Source of the DNA: Nitrospiraceae bacterium
Lineage (GTDB): Bacteria > Nitrospirota > Thermodesulfovibrionia > UBA6902
NCBI GenBank assembly: GCA_003599425.1
Contig: QZKC01000087.1
Location: forward strand, 1-48,517
Reading direction: 5' to 3'
Length of the DNA: 48,517 bases
The notes below the pieces were generated by a model that was given only the letters and a program-made list of their open reading frames with translations, had not been told where the DNA came from and did no database searches. This document shows positions 40,694 to 48,517 of the stretch, piece by piece (within the stretch, counting starts at the first letter, position 1; each line of letters opens with the position of its first letter). The translations under genes and the position numbers were made by a program.

Positions 40694-42613
40694 TTGCTTT
40701 TCACAAGAAGAATATACAAGACAAGCGTATCCCTTGAGGATGCGTTGGGGACGTGGAATGAGTTCGTAAGTTCTCTCCCGCGTGCGGAGAGCGAAGATAT
40801 CACTGTGGTAGGTTCATTGGGAAGGGTGACTGCTGCCGCTGTTCAGGCAAAGATATCCTCACCGTTTTTTCATGCTTCTGCCATGGACGGGTACGCAGTC
40901 CGATTTCATGAGACCTTTGGATCTTCTGAGACACATCCGCTCCAGCTCAGGCTCAACGATCAGGCCTTGCCTGTAAACACTGGCGATCCCATCCCTGAAG
41001 GATACAATGCTGTCATCATGGTCGAGGATGTGCAGATCAGAGGAGAGCTTCTCGAAATAATCGCACCTGTAGCGCCATATGAAAATGTAAGAACTGTCGG
41101 AGAAGACATTGTCCAGACCGAGCTGATCCTACCTGAAAACCACGTCATCAGGCCTGTTGATATCGGAGCTATGCTTTCAGGAGGGAATACCAAAATCCGC
41201 GTCAGGAAAAAGCCTCTGGTGACAATCATTCCGACAGGCAATGAAATTGTTGAGCCGGGCACTGAGCTTAAGACCGGCAACATTATTGACTTCAACAGTT
41301 TCATGATCGGCGGGCTTGTCACGCAATGGGGAGGACAGTTCAGAAGGACGGATATTGTCAAGGACAATAAAGAAATCCTCAAGAAAAAGATAACCGAAGC
41401 GGTGCAGGAGAGCGACCTTGTCATTGTCCTGGCAGGAGCATCAGCCGGGACTAAAGACTTTACGCCGAACGCAATAGAAGATCTGGGCACAGTGTTCGTT
41501 CATGGTATAAACATTAAGCCCGGTAAACCGGTGCTCCTCGGAATGATAAGCGGAAAGCCGGTCATCGGTCTTCCGGGCTATCCTGTTGCTGCACACATCA
41601 CTTTTGAGCTTTTCGGTATACCGCTTCTGTATCATTTCCTTGGGCCCGAACCTGAAAAACCTGAAACCGTAAAAGCCAGGCTTTCACGCCCTGTCGCGTC
41701 CTCATTGGGGCAGGAGGAGTTTCTGAGGGTAAAGGTCGGGAAGGTTGGCGACAATCTCATCGCAACGCCTGTCGGAAGGGGAGCAGGCGCGCTTATGACG
41801 CTTCAGCGGGCCGACGGTATTGTGCAGATACCTGCCCTGAGCGAGGGGGTCGCGCCTGAATCCGAGGTAGAGGTGCGGCTGATCCGGTCAAGAAGCGAGA
41901 TCGAACATACCATAGTCTGCATCGGCAGTCATGACAATGCACTGGACCTGCTTGCGAACTTCCTCAAGCGCCGTTATCCGTCATGCAGCCTTTCATCTGC
42001 TCATGTGGGGTCTATGGGAGGCATCATGGCAATAAAAAGATCAGAGGCACATGTTGCGGGCACTCACCTCCTTGATGAAAAGACCGGTGAATACAATATC
42101 CCCTTCATAAAGAAATTTCTCAAGGATATCCCGATCGTGGTCATGAATCTGGTTTACAGACAGCAGGGATTCATTGTCAGGAAGAACAATCCCCAAAATA
42201 TCACAGGCATCGAAGACCTCACGAGAGATGACATTGTTTTCATCAACAGACAGGCAGGCTCAGGGACACGTTTGCTGACCGACAAGTGCCTGCGCGAGAA
42301 AAATATCAATCCCCTGAAGATCAGGGGATATGACAAGGAGGAATTCACCCACATGGGAGTTGCCTCCTCTGTCCTGTCAGGCGCTGCCAACACGGGGATG
42401 GGGATACTCACTGCAGCGATAGCGCTCGGCCTCGATTTCATCCCTGTCGCACAGGAGAGATATGATCTGGTCATCAGAAAGGAACACCTGAATACGCCCA
42501 TGATACAGGCCCTGCTTCACATCATTACATCCGGCAGTGAGTTCAGGGATGCCGTTGTTTCATTAGGCGGATACGATATCAGTGATATGGGGAACGTGGT
42601 GTATGAGCAGTAA
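40694..42613 (+). CDS. MoeA fused to a periplasmic-binding-protein-like (LysR-substrate type) domain
   Basis: This 639-residue fusion has a MoeA domain (about 1-400) with SAMDGYAVRFH, PTGNEIVEPG and LAGASAGTKDFT. A C-terminal domain of about 230 residues resembles PBP-like domains found in MoeA-related proteins (VCIGSHDNALDLLANFLKRR, NRQAGSGTRLLTDKCL, MGVASSVLSGAANTGMGILTAA). The C-terminal part may sense a substrate or metal-oxyanion form. The start is TTG 40694 with GGAG six bases upstream. It is followed by fdhD with a 2-bp gap. Confidence 0.93.
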   Translation: MLFTRRIYKTSVSLEDALGTWNEFVSSLPRAESEDITVVGSLGRVTAAAVQAKISSPFFHASAMDGYAVRFHETFGSSETHPLQLRLNDQALPVNTGDPIPEGYNAVIMVEDVQIRGELLEIIAPVAPYENVRTVGEDIVQTELILPENHVIRPVDIGAMLSGGNTKIRVRKKPLVTIIPTGNEIVEPGTELKTGNIIDFNSFMIGGLVTQWGGQFRRTDIVKDNKEILKKKITEAVQESDLVIVLAGASAGTKDFTPNAIEDLGTVFVHGINIKPGKPVLLGMISGKPVIGLPGYPVAAHITFELFGIPLLYHFLGPEPEKPETVKARLSRPVASSLGQEEFLRVKVGKVGDNLIATPVGRGAGALMTLQRADGIVQIPALSEGVAPESEVEVRLIRSRSEIEHTIVCIGSHDNALDLLANFLKRRYPSCSLSSAHVGSMGGIMAIKRSEAHVAGTHLLDEKTGEYNIPFIKKFLKDIPIVVMNLVYRQQGFIVRKNNPQNITGIEDLTRDDIVFINRQAGSGTRLLTDKCLREKNINPLKIRGYDKEEFTHMGVASSVLSGAANTGMGILTAAIALGLDFIPVAQERYDLVIRKEHLNTPMIQALLHIITSGSEFRDAVVSLGGYDISDMGNVVYEQ

Positions 42614-42615
42614 TA

Positions 42616-43380
42616 ATGCGCGGCTATAAAAAGAAAAACATCATAAAGATCACTGAGGAGCACAACTCATCAGTTGAAGATGCTGTTGCTGATGAGAAGA
42701 TGGTCAGGATACTTGTCAATGGAAAAGATGTCCTGAAATTCTACTGCAGCCCCATAATGGTCAGGGAACTTGTCGTGGGCTTCATGATGACCGAAGGGAT
42801 CATTCAGGGGGAATGGTGCATGGAGCGGATGTCCATTCAGTACGAAGACGATATCATTGTTGACATACCGGCAGCAGGCGTGGTCTCCCTTGAAGGAAGC
42901 GCCAGGACCTCCGGATGTGTGGGAGGCATTACCTTTGAACGTACTCCCGAATGTGGGACGACCATAGGGGAAGGGATAACAATTCATAAGGACACGCTTA
43001 AAGAGGTATTCCAGAAGTTCCAGAAAAGCTCAGAGCTTTACAATATGACCGGCTGCATGCACAGTGCTGCAATTTCGGATGGCCGGCACCTTCTCGTCCT
43101 TGCTGAGGACATAGGGCGTCATAATGCTGTGGATAAGGCCATCGGATATTGCATCCTGGAAAAAATCCCACTTCATGACAAGATTATCCTCGTCAGCGGG
43201 AGGCTCTCCTCGGAGATGGCATCAAAATGTTCACGCTGGGGCATTCCCGTTGTCGTGAGCAGGGCTGCGCCGACCGCCCTCTCGATCGATATCGCTGAGA
43301 AGCGGGGAATAACAATGATCGGTTTCATGAGGGGGCAGAGGATGAATATCTATACTCATCCGGAGAGAATAATAAGGTAA
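42616..43380 (+). CDS. fdhD: Formate dehydrogenase accessory sulfurtransferase FdhD
   Basis: This 254-residue protein is needed to sulfurate the bis-MGD cofactor of formate dehydrogenase. The family signature is TGCMHSAAISDG...AEDIGRHNAVDKAIG, with SGRLSSEMASKC and AAPTALSIDIAE. The N-terminal half has a cysteine in TSGCVGG where E. coli FdhD has a CxxC loop; the second cysteine of that loop is not evident. It lies 2 bp after the second moeA, linking cofactor maturation to fdhABC. Confidence 0.93.
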   Translation: MRGYKKKNIIKITEEHNSSVEDAVADEKMVRILVNGKDVLKFYCSPIMVRELVVGFMMTEGIIQGEWCMERMSIQYEDDIIVDIPAAGVVSLEGSARTSGCVGGITFERTPECGTTIGEGITIHKDTLKEVFQKFQKSSELYNMTGCMHSAAISDGRHLLVLAEDIGRHNAVDKAIGYCILEKIPLHDKIILVSGRLSSEMASKCSRWGIPVVVSRAAPTALSIDIAEKRGITMIGFMRGQRMNIYTHPERIIR

Positions 43381-43727
43381 CCGGAAAAATGCTTTTGACT
43401 GGTAATTACAACAGGGGGAGATGCCTGAAAAAGCTCTATCAGCAACACCTTTGAAGATTGATAGTCACCATCCTGAGCGGTATTGCTTTACGCAAAATGT
43501 CAGACAAATGTATTTCAACCAATCTGTTGCTTTATAGAGGTTTTGAAGGCTACTCTCCCTGTTGTCCTGTTGTGTAAATGCATTTCTGAGTTAATATTCT
43601 TAAACAAATCTCATTTATAAAATACCGCTTGTATTACTCCGGATTATATAGTAAATTAAAAATCAGTTTTACACCTCCCATCCCTGGCTAACAGGAGAAC
43701 AATTTAGGAGATAAAGGAGCAGGAACC
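43381..43727. other. Intergenic region before the ACT protein
   Basis: This 347-bp gap is AT-rich toward its right end. Nothing beyond a strong ribosome-binding site (AAAGGAGCAGGA before ATG 43728) was recognised. No open frame of note. Confidence 0.5.
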
Positions 43728-44228
43728 ATGGCCAAAGCAGCGCAGAAAACAACCCCCAAAAAAGCAAGATCAACCGCCGCAAAATCAGCGCCCAAAAAAA
43801 CCGGCACCCCTGAATATACTGCAAAAACAGCAAAAGAGATCACAGTCACCTTCGTGGATAGTGTTGGGTTGACCGCGAAAGTAGCCGCAGCTCTCGCAGC
43901 AGCGAACGTGAACATACTTGCCGGAACCGGCTACTCGGCAAGTGAAATGCGCAGAATGGCCACCTTTACTTTTATTGTTGATGACCTTGTCAAAGCTGAA
44001 AAGGCGCTCTATAAGCTCGGGGCGGAAGAAATACAGGATTCCTCGGTCATCGTTGCAGAGATGGCAAACAGGGTCGGTGCGCTTAAGAGAATATCAAAGA
44101 TCATCGCAGACGCCGGCATCAATATCTACTATTTTTATTCCACTACCAGTTCAGGGAAGACAGCGACCTGCGTGATCAAGACGGCTGATGACCAGAAAAC
44201 ACTCAAGCTTCTTCGGGAAGCACGCTAA
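43728..44228 (+). CDS. Two-ACT-domain protein with Lys/Ala-rich N-terminal tail
   Basis: This 166-residue protein has a basic N-terminal tail (1 to about 38: repeats of AxKxxxKK, AAKSAPKK), followed by two ACT domains (about 40-100, EITVTFVDSVGLTAKVAAAL; about 105-166, VIVAEMANRVGALKRISKII). ACT domains bind small effectors, often amino acids. The tail resembles histone-H1-like or ribosomal-protein tails and may bind nucleic acid. No catalytic domain is attached. It precedes the propionate genes by about 200 bp, but a functional link is not shown. Confidence 0.88.
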   Translation: MAKAAQKTTPKKARSTAAKSAPKKTGTPEYTAKTAKEITVTFVDSVGLTAKVAAALAAANVNILAGTGYSASEMRRMATFTFIVDDLVKAEKALYKLGAEEIQDSSVIVAEMANRVGALKRISKIIADAGINIYYFYSTTSSGKTATCVIKTADDQKTLKLLREAR

Positions 44229-44434
44229 CGCCATGCAACGATAATAAACATTAAAGACGTCAGGGCAAAGCGGATGAAGAAATACATCTCGATACCATAA
44301 GTGCAGACATGCCAAACAGGGAGAACGTATTATGACGAAGTATGCAGAAGTATCCGGTCTGAATTTTAAACTGTTTATCGAATTATGGATTTCTGAATCT
44401 GTTTTACCCTGCCGCCACTGGAAAGGCAGTTGCC

Positions 44435-45325
44435 ATGAATAGTCCATTATCCGCAGGGGCCCTCTTCAGGGCTGCAGTGCGTGAAGAGACGCCGTTGCAG
44501 GTAGTTGGGGTTGTCAATGCCTATGCAGCGCGCCTCGCGCAAAGCGCAGGTTTCAGTGCCCTCTATATATCAGGAGGAGGCGTTGCCGCAAGTTCACTCG
44601 GGGTCCCGGACCTCGGCATCAGCACTATGGACGATGTGCTCACCGACGTCCGCCGTATTACTGATATAACAAATCTCCCTGTTCTGGTTGACATCGATAC
44701 CGGCTGGGGCAGCGCCTTTAACATTGCACGCACCGTAAAGTCCATGATCAAGTTCGGCGCGGCAGCCGTACATATAGAAGACCAGGTACAGGCAAAACGC
44801 TGTGGCCACCGTCCGGGCAAGGCGATCGTCAGCAAGGAAGAAATGGTCGACCGTATCAAGGCAGCGGTAGACGCAAAGACAGACGAGCAGTTTGTTATCA
44901 TGGCAAGGACCGATGCCCTCGCTGTTGAAGGCCTTGAGTCTGCCATTGACCGCGCAAGCGCCTGCGTGGAAGCCGGCGCTGACATGATCTTCCCGGAAGC
45001 GATCACCGATCTTGAAATGTATCGGCAATTTGCTCAGGCGGTAAAAGTCCCCATTCTCGCCAACATTACTGAATTCGGATCAACCCCCCTGTACACGGTC
45101 GAGGAATTGCGTCAGGCAGAGGTCTCGCTCGTGCTCTATCCCCTGTCCGCGTTCCGCGCGATGAGCAAGGCGGCGTTGTCCGTATATAACGTGATCCGCA
45201 CAGAAGGTACCCAGAAGAATGTGATAGATAGTATGCAGTCCAGGACAGACCTTTATAACCACCTCGATTATCATTCATTTGAGAAAAAACTTGACAGTAT
45301 TTTTTCCAAGGAGGAATTAAGATGA
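44435..45325 (+). CDS. prpB: 2-Methylisocitrate lyase PrpB
   Basis: This 296-residue isocitrate-lyase-superfamily enzyme cleaves 2-methylisocitrate to pyruvate and succinate in the methylcitrate cycle. Motifs: [49 protein letters not shown] (the KRCG catalytic loop). The start aligns with PrpB of enterobacteria. It overlaps prpC by 4 bp (ATGA). Confidence 0.96.
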   Translation: MNSPLSAGALFRAAVREETPLQVVGVVNAYAARLAQSAGFSALYISGGGVAASSLGVPDLGISTMDDVLTDVRRITDITNLPVLVDIDTGWGSAFNIARTVKSMIKFGAAAVHIEDQVQAKRCGHRPGKAIVSKEEMVDRIKAAVDAKTDEQFVIMARTDALAVEGLESAIDRASACVEAGADMIFPEAITDLEMYRQFAQAVKVPILANITEFGSTPLYTVEELRQAEVSLVLYPLSAFRAMSKAALSVYNVIRTEGTQKNVIDSMQSRTDLYNHLDYHSFEKKLDSIFSKEELR

Positions 45326-46473
45326 GCTCAGATAGCCCTGCACCAAAAGCAAAGAAATCAGTTGCACTGTCTGGCGTAATTGCCGGGAACACAGCCGTGT
45401 GTACCGTAGGCCGTACGGGTAATGACCTGCACTATCGCGGCTATGATATACAGGAGCTTGCAATGCATGCAACATTTGAGGAAGTGTCCCATCTTCTCAT
45501 ACATGACGAGCTGCCTACCCAGTCAGAATTGAAGGACTATAAGAAAAAGCTCATGAGCCTGCGGGGCATTCCCGCCGGGGTAAAGACAGCCCTCGAAAAT
45601 ATCCCTGCTGCGGCCCATCCCATGGACGTCATGCGTACTGCGTGCTCTGTCCTCGGCACCGTACTTCCGGAAAAAGACGACCGCAATATCCAGGGCACAC
45701 GGGACATAATAGACCGGCTGATAGCATCCTTTGGTTCAATGCTTCTTTACTGGTGGCACTATAGCCAGAAAGGCGGCAGGATAGATGTCGAAACAGACGA
45801 TGACACCATCGCAGGCCATTTCCTCCACCTGCTCCACGGCGTAAAGCCGTCAGAACTCCACGAACGCGCCCTGGACCAGTCCCTTGTCCTTTACGCAGAG
45901 CATGAATTTGCCGCGTCAACATTTGCCGCGCGTGTCATTGCCGGGACACTCTCTGATACTTACTCCGCAATTACAGGCGCCATAGGAACCCTCAGGGGAC
46001 CGAAACACGGCGGCGCCAATGAGGCCGCCTATGAGATCCAGAGGCGCTACCGCACTCCTGACGAAGCTGAGGCTGACATAAAGGCGCGGGTCGCCAACAA
46101 AGAGATTATTATCGGTTTCGGACATCCGGTATATACAGTATCAGACCCCAGAAACCCGATCATCAAGGAACTTGCATGGAGCCTATGCAAAGACGGCGAC
46201 AATACGAATCTCCACCATATCGCTTCCAGGATCGAGACTGTAATGAAGAACGAAAAGAATATGTTCGCCAACCTCGACTGGTACTCAGCAGTTTCATATC
46301 ATATGATGGGGGTGCCTGCCTCTTTGTTCACTCCTGTTTTTGTCATTTCAAGAACAACAGGCTGGGGAGCGCATATTATTGAACAGCGCATGGACAACAA
46401 GATAATCCGTCCGTCAGCCAATTATATCGGCGAGGAAGACAGGACGTTTATTCCGATCCTGGACCGGAAATAG
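45322..46473 (+). CDS. prpC: 2-Methylcitrate synthase PrpC
   Basis: This 383-residue citrate-synthase-family enzyme joins propionyl-CoA and oxaloacetate. The catalytic segments are [15 protein letters not shown] and [14 protein letters not shown], with the aspartate in the C-terminal part. AAGGAGG lies upstream of ATG 45322. The gene context (prpB before, prpD after) favours methylcitrate over citrate synthase. Confidence 0.95.
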   Translation: MSSDSPAPKAKKSVALSGVIAGNTAVCTVGRTGNDLHYRGYDIQELAMHATFEEVSHLLIHDELPTQSELKDYKKKLMSLRGIPAGVKTALENIPAAAHPMDVMRTACSVLGTVLPEKDDRNIQGTRDIIDRLIASFGSMLLYWWHYSQKGGRIDVETDDDTIAGHFLHLLHGVKPSELHERALDQSLVLYAEHEFAASTFAARVIAGTLSDTYSAITGAIGTLRGPKHGGANEAAYEIQRRYRTPDEAEADIKARVANKEIIIGFGHPVYTVSDPRNPIIKELAWSLCKDGDNTNLHHIASRIETVMKNEKNMFANLDWYSAVSYHMMGVPASLFTPVFVISRTTGWGAHIIEQRMDNKIIRPSANYIGEEDRTFIPILDRK

Positions 46474-46510
46474 CAGCGGGTAAACTTAAACATGTACGGT
46501 ATAGGGAGGC

Positions 46511-46655
46511 GTCATTCCGGCTTGTCCGGAATCGTTCTTTTATACTTATTAAAAAACATGAGCGGACAAGAAAAAATATAATACATTGATCAATCCGACT
46601 TTTTATGATCTATATGACGGCATTACCGGAAAGATTCCGGACAAGCCGGAATGAC
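46511..46655. repeat. MITE-like element with 22-bp inverted ends (family A, copy 5)
   Basis: Perfect 22-bp inverted ends (46511-46532 and 46634-46655, core CATTCCGGCTTGTCCGGAAT) enclose about 100 bp of AT-rich sequence. It lies in the 248-bp gap between prpC and prpD. The long intact inverted ends look more like a miniature transposon than simple REP copies. Confidence 0.85.
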
Positions 46656-46721
46656 AACAAGAAGGTATCCACAGAAAAGCAACAAGAAGCCTGATTAAAT
46701 ACGAAAGAGAGAAAAATAATT

Positions 46722-48173
46722 ATGGGTTCACATATCTCCAATGTCCGGCCTGATCCGGACAAAGTTCTGGCCGATATTGCAGACTATGTCTGCAATTACA
46801 GGATAACGTCCGGTGAAGCGTACGAGACCGCCCGCCACTGTCTGATCGATACGCTCGGCTGCGGCCTCGAAGCGCTCGGTTATCCGGCCTGCACGAAGCT
46901 CCTTGGGCCTATAGTGCCGGGGACTATCGTGCCGAATGGAGCCAAAGTCCCGGGAACACAGTTTCAGCTTGATCCTGTACAGGCTGCTTTCAATATAGGC
47001 GCCATGGTCCGCTGGCTTGATTTCAATGACACATGGCTTGCTGCTGAATGGGGCCATCCTTCAGATAACCTCGGCGGTATTCTTGCAACGGCTGACTGGC
47101 TTTCCCGTACCCGCATAGCGAACGGCAAAGAACCTATCCTCATGCAGACCGTGCTCGAAGCCATGATCAAGGCGCATGAGATCCAGGGCGTGATGGCCCT
47201 CGAGAACGCATTCAACCGGGTCGGCCTTGATCACGTGGTCCTTGTAAAGGTCGCCTCTGCTGCTGTCTGCGCATGGCTTCTCGGGGGTTCGCGGGATGAG
47301 GTCATTAATGCTGTTTCACAGGCCTTTGTTGACGGCCAGTCCCTCCGCACCTATCGCCACGCTCCCAATACCGGTTCACGCAAGTCCTGGGCTGCAGGGG
47401 ACGCCACAAGCCGCGCTGTGCGGCTGGCGATATTCTCTATGAAGGGAGAGATGGGTATCCCGGGAGTGCTTTCGGCAAAAGGGTGGGGGTTTTATGACGT
47501 GCTGTTCAAGGGAAATGAGTTCAAGTTTCAGCGACCCTACGGTTCCTATGTCATGGAACATGTACTCTTCAAGATATCCTTCCCTGCGGAATTCCACTCC
47601 CAGACCGCTGTGGAGTGCGCCATGATGCTGCACAATAAACTGAAAGAGCTCGGCAAGACCACAGACGATATAAAAAAGATAACTATCCGCACCCACGAGG
47701 CAGCGATCCGTATCATCGACAAAAAGGGGCCGCTGAACAATCCTGCTGACCGGGATCACTGCATCCAGTACATGGTCGCCGTGCCTCTTATTTTCGGCCG
47801 ACTTACTGCTGCTGATTATGAGGACCGTGTTGCGTCTGATCCGCGCATCGACGCTTTACGCGACAGGATCGAATGTGTAGAAGACACTCAGTTCACACGT
47901 GACTATCATGATCCTGAAAAACGATCCATCGCCAACGGCATTACTATGGAACTGAGTGACAGTACAAAACTGCCTGAAGTGGTTGTGGAATATCCGATCG
48001 GCCACAGGCGCCGCCGCAAAGAAGGCATGCCGGTACTGGTAGAAAAGTTCAGGACTAACCTTGCACGTCGTTTTCCGGCAAAACAGCAGAAGGCTATTCT
48101 TGATGTGTCTTTGGACAGGGAACGGCTTGAGGCAATGGCAGTGCATGAATACGTTGATATGTTTGTGATCTGA
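46722..48173 (+). CDS. prpD: 2-Methylcitrate dehydratase PrpD
   Basis: This 483-residue MmgE/PrpD-family dehydratase has PrpD motifs [41 protein letters not shown] and [23 protein letters not shown]. It dehydrates 2-methylcitrate to 2-methylaconitate. Length matches E. coli PrpD (483). It completes the cycle with PrpB and PrpC. An aconitase for rehydration is not in the window. Confidence 0.96.
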   Translation: MGSHISNVRPDPDKVLADIADYVCNYRITSGEAYETARHCLIDTLGCGLEALGYPACTKLLGPIVPGTIVPNGAKVPGTQFQLDPVQAAFNIGAMVRWLDFNDTWLAAEWGHPSDNLGGILATADWLSRTRIANGKEPILMQTVLEAMIKAHEIQGVMALENAFNRVGLDHVVLVKVASAAVCAWLLGGSRDEVINAVSQAFVDGQSLRTYRHAPNTGSRKSWAAGDATSRAVRLAIFSMKGEMGIPGVLSAKGWGFYDVLFKGNEFKFQRPYGSYVMEHVLFKISFPAEFHSQTAVECAMMLHNKLKELGKTTDDIKKITIRTHEAAIRIIDKKGPLNNPADRDHCIQYMVAVPLIFGRLTAADYEDRVASDPRIDALRDRIECVEDTQFTRDYHDPEKRSIANGITMELSDSTKLPEVVVEYPIGHRRRRKEGMPVLVEKFRTNLARRFPAKQQKAILDVSLDRERLEAMAVHEYVDMFVI

Positions 48174-48503
48174 TTACAGTGGAATGCGCAGAGGGACAAA
48201 GGAGCAAAGGCACAAAGGCGAGGCTGGAGAAGGATTTCTATACGACACTGTTAAAGACGAGTTAAGAGTTTGGAGGTTAGAGTTTAGAAATACATCAAGA
48301 CAAAACAGCACAAAGAAAAAATGTAAAATGTTTTGTGTCGATTATAGAAATCCTGAGCCGGGCTTGCCTTTGTGAGACCGGAAAATCTTCAATATTTTTT
48401 CAGATATTCGATAGTTAATAATCCTAAAAACCGCAATTGGGATCAAGAATTTGGTATAACAATCTGGAAGCAATATAGAAACAGGCGAGGAGGTTATCAC
48501 CAA
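48174..48503. repeat. Intergenic region with dispersed repeat, family D (copy 2)
   Basis: The repeat spans 48210-48370 and matches the blocks at 31439-31604 in the same order. The rest, up to the ribosome-binding site near 48488, shows nothing else. A 63-codon open frame crossing it is repeat-derived. Confidence 0.75.
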
Positions 48504-48517
48504 ATGGGTGAAGCAAA
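48504..48517 (+). CDS. Start of a gene cut by the window edge
   Basis: ATG 48504 (M-G-E-A...) follows a GAGGAGG sequence at a workable distance. Only four codons are visible. Its position after prpBCD suggests another propionate-linked gene, but nothing in the visible residues shows this. Confidence 0.4.

Noticed and set aside
44418-44440. Sigma-54 -24/-12-like sequence before prpB (TGGAAAGGCAGTTGCC)
   Set aside because: GG/GC spacing fits, but the start of transcription would fall inside or at the prpB start codon, and the PrpB N-terminus aligns with the assigned start.
1-48517. CRISPR arrays, tRNA or rRNA genes, prophage
   Set aside because: No evenly spaced direct repeats, no cloverleaf-like sequences recognised, no phage structural genes; the repeats seen are scattered palindromes.

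Overview
This window reads as one chromosomal piece of an anaerobic, probably Gram-negative bacterium. It carries ordinary bacterial housekeeping genes (htpG, topA, dprA, rluD, argG), the methylcitrate cycle (prpBCD), two selenocysteine-decoded genes, tungstate uptake and a formate dehydrogenase. Several families of short palindromic intergenic repeats are scattered through it. A member of Nitrospirota or Desulfobacterota would fit, but no marker here fixes the phylum.

Region 1 (1-13851, almost all on the minus strand) is the most unusual part. Read in the direction of transcription it encodes: a uroporphyrinogen-decarboxylase-fold (UroD-fold) methyltransferase, a carboxymuconolactone-decarboxylase-like protein, an MtrH-family pterin methyltransferase, a second UroD-fold methyltransferase with the MtaA/MtbA zinc signature, a corrinoid protein, a short QueG-like iron-sulfur protein, a corrinoid reductive activator, a small Cys protein (DUF6951-like), an HdrE-like cytochrome b, an HdrD-like iron-sulfur protein, cysteate synthase, and a fused sulfopyruvate decarboxylase (ComDE). 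A CobW-type GTPase follows from its own promoter. Cysteate synthase and ComDE are coenzyme M (CoM) biosynthesis enzymes of the Methanosarcina type. Next to them lie a corrinoid relay that could join methyl-tetrahydropterin to CoM and an HdrDE-like disulfide reductase. My reading is a bacterial CoM-linked C1 system, in which soluble MtrH, corrinoid protein and MtaA would replace the archaeal membrane Mtr complex. The main alternative is an O-demethylase (methoxydotrophic) module that happens to sit beside CoM genes.

Region 2 (13852-19293): a 448-bp divergent regulatory gap holds a good -24/-12 (sigma-54) promoter candidate facing the methyl operon. On the other side are a PAS/GAF histidine kinase and an NtrC-type sigma-54 activator, then a corrinoid adenosyltransferase and a rhodanese-like protein. 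The arrangement suggests two-component, sigma-54 control of the methyl/CoM operon.

Region 3 (19297-28790) is mainly housekeeping: htpG with a tiny coupled membrane-peptide ORF, a TPR protein, rluD, topA, dprA, argG and an AhpD-like protein.

Region 4 (28812-43380) is a tungsten/selenium formate dehydrogenase island. It holds a 29-bp inverted repeat, tupABC, a selenocysteine FdhA (in-frame UGA) with FdhB and FdhC, a secreted DsbA-like protein whose first active-site cysteine is replaced by a UGA codon, a di-heme cytochrome c peroxidase, an isoprenylcysteine-methyltransferase-like membrane protein, two MoeA proteins (one fused to a periplasmic-binding-protein-like domain) and FdhD.

Region 5 (43728-48517) holds a two-ACT-domain protein with a Lys/Ala-rich tail, prpB-prpC-prpD for propionate oxidation, a second copy of a dispersed intergenic repeat and the first codons of one more gene at the right edge.
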